In this document: one piece after another, positions 9,613 through 17,572 of the stretch | Layout: the number at the start of each line of letters is the position of its first letter | Position numbering within the stretch: position 1 is the stretch's first letter | Assembly (NCBI GenBank): GCA_002842985.1 | Contig: PHEQ01000013.1 | Location: 54,039 to 118,038 of the forward strand | Source of the DNA: Alphaproteobacteria bacterium HGW-Alphaproteobacteria-1 | GTDB lineage: Bacteria; Pseudomonadota; Alphaproteobacteria; Rhodobacterales; Rhodobacteraceae | Reading direction: 5' to 3' | Length of the DNA stretch: 64,000 bases | The notes under the pieces: generated by a model | Database searches by the model: none | What the model was told of the DNA's origin: nothing | Seen by the model: only the letters and a program-made list of their open reading frames with translations | Program-made: the position numbers and the translations under genes

Positions 9613-10515
9613 TCAGCCACCAAACTCAACTATCACCGCGCCCGCCGCGATCAAGCCCATAAGGGCGATGCGGCGCGGCCCCACGGTTTCCTTCAGCACC
9701 AGCCAGCCGATGAGCGCGGCAAAGACGGTCGAGGTCTCTCGCAGCACGGCGGCTTGTCCCACCTTGTCGAGCCGTGTGGCCAGCATGACCGACCCGAAAG
9801 AGAAGAACGCCACCACGCCCCCCGTCACACCGCGCAGCAGGAGCGGCCCGAGCGTGGGGCGCAGGGTCATGGCACGCCAGCGGGCAAGGGCAATGGGCAG
9901 GATCGACAGCCCATCGAACATGAAGAACCATGCCAGGAAGGTAAAAGGATCGGTGGCGGCCCGGATGCCGTAGGCGTCATAGGTGGTGTAGAGCGCGACA
10001 AAGATACCGGTGGCCACGGCAAGGCCAAGCGCAAGCGGCATGGTCTCGCGTTGCAGCACGTAATGGCGCAGGTTGTAGAGGGCGAGGCCATAGATGCCCG
10101 ACAACAGCACCGCGACGCCGCCCCATTGCACGGGCGTGAACCGCTCGCCGAAAATCAGCCATGCCCCAATCACGGTAAAGAGCGGCCCGGTGCCGCGCAC
10201 CACCGGATAGACCACCGTATAGGCCCCGCGCGTATAGGCCATGGCCTGAAGCACCTTGTAGCCCAGATGGATCACCACAGCGCCCGCGAAGATGGGCCAC
10301 ATATGCGGCTCGGGCCAGGGCACGACAAAGAGCGCGAAGGGCGCGGCCATGAGGCAATAGCTGGCGTCGATGGCACCCCGGCTGAGCCAGGGATCGTGCC
10401 GCCCCTTTTGCAGCGCGCCGAAGACGGCGTGGAGCAGGGCCGCGAGAAGGGCAAGCGCCGTGGCCAGCGTGCGCCCGGCCTCGGTGCCTTCGAGGGAGAT
10501 CAGCCAGGCGCTCAT
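9613..10515 (-). CDS. EamA/DMT-superfamily permease
   Basis: 300-residue integral membrane protein with about ten helices in two five-helix EamA repeats (roughly residues 8-135 and 150-298), typical of drug/metabolite transporters. Features include GTGPLFTVIGAWLIFGERFTPVQWGGVAVLLSG at the end of repeat one and AVLRETSTVFAALIGWLVLKE in repeat two. The substrate cannot be told from sequence. The start at MSAWLISLEG follows a G/C-rich repeat element; a farther upstream start would read into that repeat. yciB follows after 13 bases, so the two are likely co-transcribed. Confidence 0.85.
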   Translation of the reverse strand: MSAWLISLEGTEAGRTLATALALLAALLHAVFGALQKGRHDPWLSRGAIDASYCLMAAPFALFVVPWPEPHMWPIFAGAVVIHLGYKVLQAMAYTRGAYTVVYPVVRGTGPLFTVIGAWLIFGERFTPVQWGGVAVLLSGIYGLALYNLRHYVLQRETMPLALGLAVATGIFVALYTTYDAYGIRAATDPFTFLAWFFMFDGLSILPIALARWRAMTLRPTLGPLLLRGVTGGVVAFFSFGSVMLATRLDKVGQAAVLRETSTVFAALIGWLVLKETVGPRRIALMGLIAAGAVIVEFGG

Positions 10516-10518
10516 CGA

Positions 10519-10605
10519 GGGGCCAGCCCCCCAAGCCACATGCTGAATTGGGGGGCCAGCCCCCCAAGCCCCCCGGGATATTTCTGGCCAGAAGAAACGG
10601 GGGCC
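10519..10605. repeat. Compound G/C-rich palindromic intergenic repeat (copy 1)
   Basis: Between the stop of ftsY and the start of the EamA gene. It holds GGGGCCAGCCCCCCAAGCC (10519-10537), a second copy extended to the near-perfect palindrome TTGGGGGGCCAGCCCCCCAA (10548-10567), then CCCCCGGGATATTTCTGG with the 12-bp palindrome TTCTGGCCAGAA (10582-10593) and a closing CGGGGG. The CCCCCGGRRTATTT core recurs behind the ybbP gene at 17541. Read from ftsY the hairpins lie directly after the stop, so a terminator or mRNA-end role is plausible. Confidence 0.7.
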
Positions 10606-10609
10606 CGGC

Positions 10610-11626
10610 TCATTCGCTGTCGAGGCCGGTCAGGGCGGCGGCGAATTCCTGCGGGTCGAAAGGGGCCAGATCGTCGATCTGCTCGCCCACGCCGATGGCG
10701 TGGATGGGCAGGCCGAACCGGTCCGCCAGCGCCACGAGCACACCGCCGCGCGCCGTGCCGTCGAGCTTGGTCATGACAAGGCCGGTGACATCGGAGAGAT
10801 TGCGGAAGATCTCGACCTGGGCAAGCGCGTTCTGTCCGGTGGTGGCGTCAAGCACCAGCAGCGTGTTATGCGGTGCGTCCGGGTTCTTCTTGCGGATCAC
10901 GCGGACGATCTTGGCCAGTTCCTCCATCAGGTCGGCGCGGTTCTGCAAGCGGCCCGCCGTGTCGATCATCAGGAGATCCGCGCCGTCGGCCTCTGCCCTG
11001 GTCATCGCGTCAAAGGCGAGGCTGGCCGGGTCCGATCCCTCGGGCGCGGTCAAGACCGGCACGCCTGCCCGCTCTCCCCAGACCTGCAATTGCTCGACGG
11101 CGGCGGCGCGGAACGTGTCGCCCGCCGCGATCACCACGGATTTGCCGGCGGCCTTGAACTGGCTGGCGAGTTTGCCGATGGTCGTGGTCTTGCCCGAACC
11201 GTTGACGCCCACCACCAGCACGACCTGCGGGCGCGACGGGTAAAGCGGCATGGGCCGCGCCACGGGTTCCATGATGCGGGCGATCTCGGCGGCCAGCAAT
11301 GCCTTGATCTCGCGGCTAGACAGGCGCCTGCCCATGCGCCCCTCGGCCAGGTTGGCGATCACGCGCTGCGCGGTTTCCACGCCCATATCGGCCCCGATGA
11401 GCAGGTCCTCGAGGCTCTCGAGCATGGCATCGTCGAGCACGCGGCGCGGGGCCTCGGGGCGGTCGCGTCCGACCAGACGCCCCAGAAGGCCGGGGCGCTC
11501 GGGGACGGCGGGCGCGGTATCCTTGGGGACGGGGTCCGACGCCTCTTCGACAATCGCCTCAAGCCCTTCGTCGAGCCTGGAAGAGGATTTGAACAGCCGT
11601 TCCTTGAGCTTCGAGAAAAACGCCAT
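10610..11626 (-). CDS. ftsY: Signal recognition particle receptor FtsY
   Basis: 338-residue SRP receptor GTPase that brings ribosomes carrying membrane proteins to the SecYEG translocon. It has a short acidic A domain (residues 1-60), an N four-helix bundle and a G domain with GVNGSGKTT (140-148), AGDTFRAAAVEQL, DTAGRLQN and TKLDGTARGG. The closing helix ends with DDLAPFDPQEFAAALTGL. The ATG is preceded by GGGAGG. It follows the NuoE-NuoF fusion gene by 65 bases on the same strand. Confidence 0.97.
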   Translation of the reverse strand: MAFFSKLKERLFKSSSRLDEGLEAIVEEASDPVPKDTAPAVPERPGLLGRLVGRDRPEAPRRVLDDAMLESLEDLLIGADMGVETAQRVIANLAEGRMGRRLSSREIKALLAAEIARIMEPVARPMPLYPSRPQVVLVVGVNGSGKTTTIGKLASQFKAAGKSVVIAAGDTFRAAAVEQLQVWGERAGVPVLTAPEGSDPASLAFDAMTRAEADGADLLMIDTAGRLQNRADLMEELAKIVRVIRKKNPDAPHNTLLVLDATTGQNALAQVEIFRNLSDVTGLVMTKLDGTARGGVLVALADRFGLPIHAIGVGEQIDDLAPFDPQEFAAALTGLDSE

Positions 11627-11691
11627 GCGACCTCCCTGCCGATGGTTCGATCCCTACTGTGGATCGGCGGCGGATGGAAGATGTGCGCGGC

Positions 11692-13377
11692 TCAGATTTC
11701 CCCTGCGAAATGGCGCATGGTCAGGCGGATCGGGTTGGGCGCGGCCTGCCCCAGACCGCAGATCGAGGCATCCGACATGGCCTGGCACAGCTCTTCGAGG
11801 AGTGGCTGATCCCAATGCTCGGCCTGCATGAGCTTGACCGCCTTCTCGCAGCCCACCCGACACGGCGTGCATTGTCCGCAGCTTTCATCCTCGAAAAACC
11901 GCAGCATGTTGAGGGCCGCGTCGCGGGCGCTGTCATGATTCGAGAGCACGACCACGGCCGCAGAGCCGATGAAGCTGCCATGCGGTTGCAGCGTGTCGAA
12001 ATCGAGCGGGATATCGTCCATCGTGGCGGGCAGAAGACCCGAGGAGGGGCCGCCCGGCTGATATGCCTTGAAGACGTGGCCATCGAGCATCCCGCCCGCC
12101 GCTGTGATGATGTCGGTGATGGTCGAGCCGGCAGGCAGCAGATGCACGCCGGGATTTTTCACCCGCCCCGAAACGGAATAGGAGCGCAGACCCTTGCGCC
12201 CGTTCTTCTCGACCGTGTTCAGGATGTCCGGCCCTTCGCGCAGAACGCGCGTGACCCAGTAGAGCGTTTCGACATTGTTGACGAGTGTGGGGCGGTTGAA
12301 GATGCCGACCTGTGCGACGAAGGGCGGGCGGTGGCGCGGCAAGCCGCGCTTGCCCTCGATCGATTCGATCATCGCCGATTCCTCGCCGCAGATATACGCC
12401 CCCGCGCCGCGGCGTAGCTCGATATATCCCTCGGCTACAATAGCTTCGTCTTCCAAGGCCGTGATTTCACGCCGCAAAATCTCCAACACGGCGGGATATT
12501 CGTCGCGCATGTAGATAAAACAGCGCTCGGCCTCGACGGCCCAGGCGGCGATGAGCATTCCCTCAAGGAAAACATGGGGGTAGCGCTCGAGGTAAAAGCG
12601 GTCCTTGAACGTGCCCGGCTCTCCTTCGTCGCCATTGACGGCGAGGTAGCGCGGTCCGGGTTCGGCGCGCACGAAGCCCCATTTGCGCCCCGAGGGAAAG
12701 CCCGCGCCGCCAAGCCCGCGCAGCCCCGCATCGAGCAGGGTCTGTTGCACCGTCTCGAAATCGCCGCCCGCGCGCAGGGCGCGCAGCGTATCGTAGCCGC
12801 CACTTGAGGTATACTCCGCAAGCGTTTGATATTCTGGAATATGGGCGTGGGTATCGCCCGCCGCGATGGCGGCGCGCACCTTTTCGGGCGTGGCGTGGTC
12901 GATATGGTTGTGACCCAGTTCCAGCACCGGTGCGGTATCGCAGCGGCCCATGCAGGGCGCGCGCAGCACGCGCACCTGTGCAGGATCAAGCCCGTCTTCG
13001 AGCGCCGCCTTGAGCGCCTGAGCCCCCGCCAACTCGCAGGAGAGCGAATCGCAGACCCGGATGGTCAGCGCGGGGGGCGGCGTCTCGCCCTCCTTGACCA
13101 CATCGAAATGGGCGTAGAACGTTGCCACCTCGTAAACCTCCGCCTGGGCGATGCGCATCTCTTCGGCCAGAGCGCGCAGATGCGCGGCCGAGAGATGGCC
13201 GAACCGGTCCTGGATGAGGTGGAGATATTCGATGAGCAGATCTCGCCGGTAAGGTCCGCCGCCCAGAAGCGCGCGCACCTCGTCCCAGGCCGTGTCGTCA
13301 AGCTGGCGCCCTTTGGGTGTATGCCGTCCCTTGCCCTTGCCAGATTTCCACACGCCCTTGCGTTCGTCGAGTGCCAT
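11692..13377 (-). CDS. NuoE-NuoF fusion, NAD-linked dehydrogenase flavoprotein subunit (formate dehydrogenase beta-like)
   Basis: 561 residues. Residues about 30-160 are NuoE/thioredoxin-like with a [2Fe-2S] set (VCDSLSC and later APCMGRC). Residues about 190-550 are NuoF-like, with the FMN/NADH loop LGGAGFPSGRKW, NGDEGEPGTFKDR, the GAGAYICGEES segment and a [4Fe-4S] set, SCGQCTPCRVGC plus a late Cys in SICGLGQ. Known fusions of this kind are NADH-side subunits of soluble NAD-dependent formate dehydrogenases or of hydrogenase-type diaphorases. It is not the complex I pair, which is encoded as separate genes in the nuo operon. No molybdopterin catalytic subunit, FdhD or hydrogenase gene is present here, so its partner is unlinked. 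The ATG has an upstream GGGAG. Confidence 0.8.
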   Translation of the reverse strand: MALDERKGVWKSGKGKGRHTPKGRQLDDTAWDEVRALLGGGPYRRDLLIEYLHLIQDRFGHLSAAHLRALAEEMRIAQAEVYEVATFYAHFDVVKEGETPPPALTIRVCDSLSCELAGAQALKAALEDGLDPAQVRVLRAPCMGRCDTAPVLELGHNHIDHATPEKVRAAIAAGDTHAHIPEYQTLAEYTSSGGYDTLRALRAGGDFETVQQTLLDAGLRGLGGAGFPSGRKWGFVRAEPGPRYLAVNGDEGEPGTFKDRFYLERYPHVFLEGMLIAAWAVEAERCFIYMRDEYPAVLEILRREITALEDEAIVAEGYIELRRGAGAYICGEESAMIESIEGKRGLPRHRPPFVAQVGIFNRPTLVNNVETLYWVTRVLREGPDILNTVEKNGRKGLRSYSVSGRVKNPGVHLLPAGSTITDIITAAGGMLDGHVFKAYQPGGPSSGLLPATMDDIPLDFDTLQPHGSFIGSAAVVVLSNHDSARDAALNMLRFFEDESCGQCTPCRVGCEKAVKLMQAEHWDQPLLEELCQAMSDASICGLGQAAPNPIRLTMRHFAGEI

Positions 13378-13527
13378 GCGGTGTCTCCCTGCCTGTGTTG
13401 TCCGAAGTCATAGAACGAGGCGCGCCGGTCAGTCGGACCAAAAGCGACATTTGCCGCGCTGGATGCGTTTCGCGGCGACGGATGCCGCCGAGACTGACCG
13501 ATTACGTCATGGAACCGCCATGGCTTC

Positions 13528-13537
13528 TGGTATACCA
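13528..13537. promoter_or_regulatory. TGGTATACCA palindrome upstream of the AlkB-like gene
   Basis: A perfect 10-bp palindrome 37 bases before the start of the AlkB-like gene. TNGTATACNA-type dyads are known operators for GntR regulators of the FadR subfamily. No GntR gene is in the window, so this is only a candidate site. Confidence 0.35.
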
Positions 13538-13574
13538 TAGCAGGCCGAACAGCCCTGACAAGTGAGCCCTTCGT

Positions 13575-14618
13575 ATGCGTCTGTTTGCCTTTGCCACAAG
13601 TCTGCCGCTGGTGCTGACCATGCTTGCCGCGCTTTTCGGCGGGGTCTGGGGGGCGCTGGCGGTCGGCTATGTCACCGTGCTGGTGTTCTGCCTGGATCGG
13701 CTGGTGGCGCGAATGCCGCGCAACCCCGATCCAGAGGCGGAATTCCCAGCCGCCGACCCGCTTCTGCTGGCGCTTGGGCTGGGGCATTTCATCGTGTTGG
13801 GGCTGGCGCTGGCCGGGGTGGCTGGGGCGACGGGGCTGAGCCCGGCCGAGCGGCTCTTGCTGGGGATCGCGGCGGGGCTGGTGGCGGGGCAGATCGCGCA
13901 TCCGGTGGCGCATGAGCTGATCCATCGAGGGATGCGGGCCAAGCGGCGGCTGGGGCGGTTGATCTATACCTCGCTGCTCTTTGGCCATCACGCGAGCGCG
14001 CATCTGCATGTCCATCACACCCATGTTGCCACGACTGCCGACCCGAGCAGCGCGCGGCACGGCGAGGGATTTTACCGCTACGCCTTGCGCGCCTGGCCGG
14101 GGGCCTTTCGCGCCGGCCTCCGGGCCGAGACGCGGCGGCATGGAGGGCTGAGTTGGCGGCACCCCTATGTGCTCTATCTCGGCGGGGCGGTGGCGATGGT
14201 GGCGGGTGTGGCGGTGCTTTGGGGCTGGCAGGGACTTGGGGCGCTGGCATTCATTGCCGGATATGCGCAAATCCAGATTCTCCTGTCGGACTACGTGCAG
14301 CATTATGGCCTCAGCCGCGCGTCGCGCGCAGGTGGTGGTTATGCGCCGGTGGGGCCTGCGCATTCGTGGAACGCGCCGCAGTGGTATTCCTCGGCGATGA
14401 CGCTCAACGCGCCGCGCCATTCGGATCATCATGTGACGCCGCAGCGCCCCTATCCGGCGCTGCAACTGCGTCCCGATATCATGCCGGTGCTGCCCCATTC
14501 CCTGCCGGTGATGGCGGTGCTGGCGCTGGCGCCGCCCCTCTGGCGGCGGGTGATGGACCGGCGCGCGGCACGCTGGCGCGAATCCTCTGGCGAGGGGCTG
14601 CACGATCTGGCAGTGTAA
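13575..14618 (+). CDS. AlkB-like membrane di-iron alkane/fatty-acyl hydroxylase
   Basis: 347-residue integral membrane protein with about six hydrophobic segments and the eight-His di-iron pattern of the AlkB/desaturase superfamily: HELIHR (about 114-119), HHASAHLHVHH (about 138-148) and NAPRHSDHH (about 277-285). It also has QHYGLSR, matching the AlkB NYxEHYGL signature with SDYVQHYG in place of NYxEHYG. The family oxidises terminal C-H bonds with O2 and electrons from rubredoxin; no rubredoxin gene is adjacent. Whether the substrate is an alkane or another aliphatic chain cannot be decided here. A small secreted protein follows after 4 bases. Confidence 0.85.
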   Translation: MRLFAFATSLPLVLTMLAALFGGVWGALAVGYVTVLVFCLDRLVARMPRNPDPEAEFPAADPLLLALGLGHFIVLGLALAGVAGATGLSPAERLLLGIAAGLVAGQIAHPVAHELIHRGMRAKRRLGRLIYTSLLFGHHASAHLHVHHTHVATTADPSSARHGEGFYRYALRAWPGAFRAGLRAETRRHGGLSWRHPYVLYLGGAVAMVAGVAVLWGWQGLGALAFIAGYAQIQILLSDYVQHYGLSRASRAGGGYAPVGPAHSWNAPQWYSSAMTLNAPRHSDHHVTPQRPYPALQLRPDIMPVLPHSLPVMAVLALAPPLWRRVMDRRAARWRESSGEGLHDLAV

Positions 14619-14622
14619 GGTC

Positions 14623-15021
14623 ATGCGCCTGATATCCCTTGCCATTCTGGCCGCGTATGGCCTTGCCTCGCCCGCCCTTTCCGAGATCGGGGCGGAGCAG
14701 TTTGATGCGCTGACGCGCGGGCAGACATTCTATTACGGTGCGGACGGTGCCGAGGCATACGGGGCGGAGGAATATCTCGACAATCGTCGCGTGCGCTGGT
14801 CCTTTCTGGATGGCGAGTGCATCGAAGGGTCGTGGTATGAGGAAGCCGGGCGCATCTGTTTCGTTTATGAAAATCGCCCCGAGCCGCAATGCTGGATATT
14901 CGCGCACGAGGGCGGGAGGCTGGTGGCCCGATTTGACGGCGAGACATCCACGACAGACCTGTTCGAGCTGCGCCGCTCGCGCGAACCGCTGTGGTGCCTG
15001 GGGCCCAAGATCGGGGTTTGA
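14623..15021 (+). CDS. Small secreted protein of unknown function
   Basis: 132 residues with a signal peptide (MRLISLAILAAYGLASPALS, cleavage near SEIG). The mature part is acidic with three Cys residues and many aromatic residues (FYYGADGAEAYGAEEYL; RRVRWSFLDGECIEGSWYEE; RICFVYEN; CWIF). This pattern of a beta-rich small periplasmic domain resembles a conserved hypothetical protein common in Rhodobacterales, but I do not recognise a named family. It starts 4 bases after the AlkB-like gene and is probably co-transcribed with it, which may be coincidental to function. Confidence 0.75.
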   Translation: MRLISLAILAAYGLASPALSEIGAEQFDALTRGQTFYYGADGAEAYGAEEYLDNRRVRWSFLDGECIEGSWYEEAGRICFVYENRPEPQCWIFAHEGGRLVARFDGETSTTDLFELRRSREPLWCLGPKIGV

Positions 15022-15110
15022 TTGTGAAATATCGTCCATAATCTCAATGGATGCACAGATTATCGCGACTTGATGTTCATTTTTCAATCCGTTCGGGTTT
15101 CTTCGCAGCA

Positions 15111-15172
15111 TTGGCAAACCTCTTGCCCGCAGGGATTTGCAAATGTATTGTTCCAGAACAAGAATTTGCAAA
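15111..15172 (+). promoter_or_regulatory. TTTGCAAA boxes upstream of the ScfR-family gene
   Basis: Two perfect TTTGCAAA palindromes at 15136-15143 and 15165-15172 (29 bases centre to centre) and a one-mismatch copy TTGGCAAA at 15111-15118. The downstream box ends one base before the AGGAGG of the regulator gene. TTTGCAAA-type sites are described for short-chain fatty acyl-CoA regulators (RamB, PccR), so autoregulation is likely. Confidence 0.65.
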
Positions 15173-15185
15173 TAGGAGGTCCCGC

Positions 15186-16583
15186 ATGGCCACGCGCAAA
15201 CTCTATGCTGGGGCCAAGTTGCGCGAGACGCGACAGCGCCTCGGGCTTACGCAAAAGGATTTCGCGGCCAAGCTGGGCGTGTCGCTGCCCTATCTCAACC
15301 AGATGGAGAACAACAACCGGCCCGTGTCCACCACGGTGGTGCTGGCGCTGGCGCAGGAATTCGGCTTCGACGTGACCGAACTTTCCACCGGCGATGCCGA
15401 ACGGCTTGTCTCGGACATGCGCGAGGCGCTGGCCGATCCGGTCTTTGGCGACGATCCGCCCCCGCTGGCCGATCTGCGGCTGGCGGCGTCGAATGCACCT
15501 GCGCTTGCGCGCGCCTTTCTCGATCTTCACAGCGCCTATCGCCAGACCCATGAACGGCTGGCATCGCTGGACGAGGCCCTGGGGCGCGAGGATGCGCGCA
15601 GCCAGTCGAGCCCCTGGGACGAGGTGCGCGACTTTTTTCACTATTGCGACAACTATATCGACGCGGTGGATCACGCCGCCGAACGCTTTGCCGCGGGTGC
15701 GGCGCGCGGCGGGGTCGAGGGGCTGGCGGTCAGGCGGCTCTCCGAGATGGGCATCAGCGTGACCGAGGCCGATACGGCCGTGTTGCGCCAGTTCGACCGC
15801 GCCAGCGGCACACTCACGCTCTCGGTGCGCGCGGCCCCGGAAACACGGCGCTTTCAGCTTCTGTTGCAACTGGCGCTGCTCACGCAGGATCAGCTTCTGG
15901 AGGCGACGCTCGATCTGGCGCGGTTCCAGTCAGAGGCCGCGCGCGCCATCGCCAAGATCGGGCTGGCAAACTACTTCGCCGGGGCCGCGCTCATGCCTTA
16001 CGGCACGTTTCTGGCCACGGCGCAGGAGGTGCGGCACGATCTGGAGGTGCTGGCGCTGCGCTTTGGCGCCTCGATCGAGCAGGTCTGTCACCGGCTCTCG
16101 ACGTTGCAACGGCCGGGCGCCAAGGGCATTCCGTTTTTCTTCGTGCGGGTCGATCAGGCCGGCACCATCACCAAGCGCCATTCCGCCACACGGCTGCAAT
16201 TCGCGCGCTTCGGGGGCGCGTGCCCGCTCTGGAACGTGCATCGCGCGTTCGAGACGCCGGGGCGGTTTTTGCGGCAACTGGCCGAGACGCCGGACGGGGT
16301 GCGCTACATCAGCCTCGCGCGCGATGTCTCCAAGCCCGGCGGCAGCTTCGGCGCGCCGGTACGGCGCTTCGCCATCGCGCTTGGTTGCGAGGTGCGCCAT
16401 GCGGGCGATCTGGTCTATGCTGACGATCTCGATGTTTCGAACGCCCGCGCCTTCGAGCCCATCGGCATCTCCTGCCGTATCTGCGAGCGCACCGAGTGTC
16501 ATCAGCGCTCGGTCCCGCCGCTCGAGCGGCGCTTGCAGGTGACGCCGGATGAGCGCGGGGTGTTGCCCTACCGGGTCGGCTGA
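15186..16583 (+). CDS. Short-chain fatty acyl-CoA regulator (ScfR family), XRE-type
   Basis: 465 residues. An N-terminal XRE helix-turn-helix (about residues 8-65, LRETRQRLGLTQKDFAAKLGVSLPYLNQMEN) is followed by the long IrrE-like/DUF2083 sensor region, with a C-terminal Cys cluster, CRICERTECHQR (about 437-448), typical of the family. Characterised relatives (RamB, MccR, PccR) sense acyl-CoA levels and control propionyl-CoA, glyoxylate or ethylmalonyl-CoA pathway genes; which one applies here is unknown. The start is fixed by AGGAGG seven bases upstream; a longer in-frame start would run through the TTTGCAAA operator. Its end overlaps the convergent phosphatase gene by 16 bases. Confidence 0.88.
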   Translation: MATRKLYAGAKLRETRQRLGLTQKDFAAKLGVSLPYLNQMENNNRPVSTTVVLALAQEFGFDVTELSTGDAERLVSDMREALADPVFGDDPPPLADLRLAASNAPALARAFLDLHSAYRQTHERLASLDEALGREDARSQSSPWDEVRDFFHYCDNYIDAVDHAAERFAAGAARGGVEGLAVRRLSEMGISVTEADTAVLRQFDRASGTLTLSVRAAPETRRFQLLLQLALLTQDQLLEATLDLARFQSEAARAIAKIGLANYFAGAALMPYGTFLATAQEVRHDLEVLALRFGASIEQVCHRLSTLQRPGAKGIPFFFVRVDQAGTITKRHSATRLQFARFGGACPLWNVHRAFETPGRFLRQLAETPDGVRYISLARDVSKPGGSFGAPVRRFAIALGCEVRHAGDLVYADDLDVSNARAFEPIGISCRICERTECHQRSVPPLERRLQVTPDERGVLPYRVG

Positions 16584-17446
16584 GCCTCGGTGATCGGTGC
16601 GAAATGCGCGGCGAGGCGTTGCCAGGCCGTGTCATTGGCCGCCGCAAGCAGGATGCCCTCGGTCACGCTCGTGTCATAGTCGCGCCCGTCGAGCATCCGC
16701 GCCACACCCCCCGCCTGACGGCAGATCAGCACCCCTGCCGCATGATCCCACGGATTGAGCTGGCCCGACATCACGAAATCCACCGCCCCTTGCGCCAGCA
16801 GCCGGTATTCGTGGCACGAACAGCGCAACGCGGTCAGCCGCGCGAGCGCGGGGATAAGGGGCACGAGCCGTTCCTGCTGCGCCTTGGGCATGAGCGAGAC
16901 ATGGGCATAACCCTGCATCTCGGCCAGGGTTTCGGTGCTGGCCGTGGCGATGGGGCGCTCGGCCCCGATGGCGGGGGCGAGACGGGCGGGTGTCGTCTCG
17001 TCGGCGAGAATCCAGTCATCGGCGATGGGGTCATAGAGCAGACCCAGAACCGGGCGGCCAAAGCGCGTCACCGCGATGATCACACCGAAAAGCGGCAGCC
17101 CATGGACGAAATTCCACGTCCCGTCCACCGGGTCGATGATGATGGCAAGTTCTGCCCCGGAGACCGTGTCGCGCAAGCCGGGATTGGCGGCCACCGCCTC
17201 TTCGCCGATGATGAGGGCATGGGGGAACAGCCGTTGCAGCCCGCGCGCGATCATCGCTTCGGCGGCGTGGTCGGCCTCGGTCACAAGGTCATGGGGGCCG
17301 GATTTGGTCTCGGCCTCTGCGCGGGTGATGGTGCGAAAGCGCGGCAGGATCTCGGCGCGCGCGGCACGGCGCACGAGATTGACGAGCGCCACCTGCTGCG
17401 CGGGGCCGAGCGGCGGGGAAAGCGGGATGGGAAGCGAATCGGTCAT
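16568..17446 (-). CDS. Inositol monophosphatase family protein
   Basis: 292-residue Mg-dependent phosphatase of the IMPase fold. Metal-binding motifs are present: GEEAVA (about residue 84), IIDPVDGTWNFVHGLP (about 105-120) and WDHAAGVLICRQAGG (about 239-253). Members act on inositol phosphate, histidinol phosphate or 3'-phosphoadenosine phosphate, and sequence inspection alone does not separate these. The start at MTDSLPIP is preceded by AAAGGAGAG; an earlier in-frame codon lacks support. The 3' end overlaps the convergent regulator gene. Confidence 0.9.
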   Translation of the reverse strand: MTDSLPIPLSPPLGPAQQVALVNLVRRAARAEILPRFRTITRAEAETKSGPHDLVTEADHAAEAMIARGLQRLFPHALIIGEEAVAANPGLRDTVSGAELAIIIDPVDGTWNFVHGLPLFGVIIAVTRFGRPVLGLLYDPIADDWILADETTPARLAPAIGAERPIATASTETLAEMQGYAHVSLMPKAQQERLVPLIPALARLTALRCSCHEYRLLAQGAVDFVMSGQLNPWDHAAGVLICRQAGGVARMLDGRDYDTSVTEGILLAAANDTAWQRLAAHFAPITEAQPTR

Positions 17447-17521
17447 GGCCTCTCCTTTCGGGGTCGGGGTTTCAGTGCCACCGTGCCGCGCCGATTTCAA
17501 CGCGGCGCGCTGGCCGGACGG

Positions 17522-17572
17522 CCGGGGGTTCCACCCCCGGACCCCCGGAGTATTTGGTGAACAGTGAACGGG
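17522..17572. repeat. G/C-rich palindromic intergenic repeat (copy 2)
   Basis: CCGGGGGT-TCC-ACCCCCGG hairpin (17522-17540) followed by CCCCCGGAGTATTTGGTGAA and AACGGG. It shares the CCCCCGGRRTATTT core, spacing and closing CGGG with the element at 10519-10605. As in that copy it lies directly behind the stop codon of a minus-strand gene (ybbP), so a terminator-like or repeat-family role is suggested. Confidence 0.7.
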
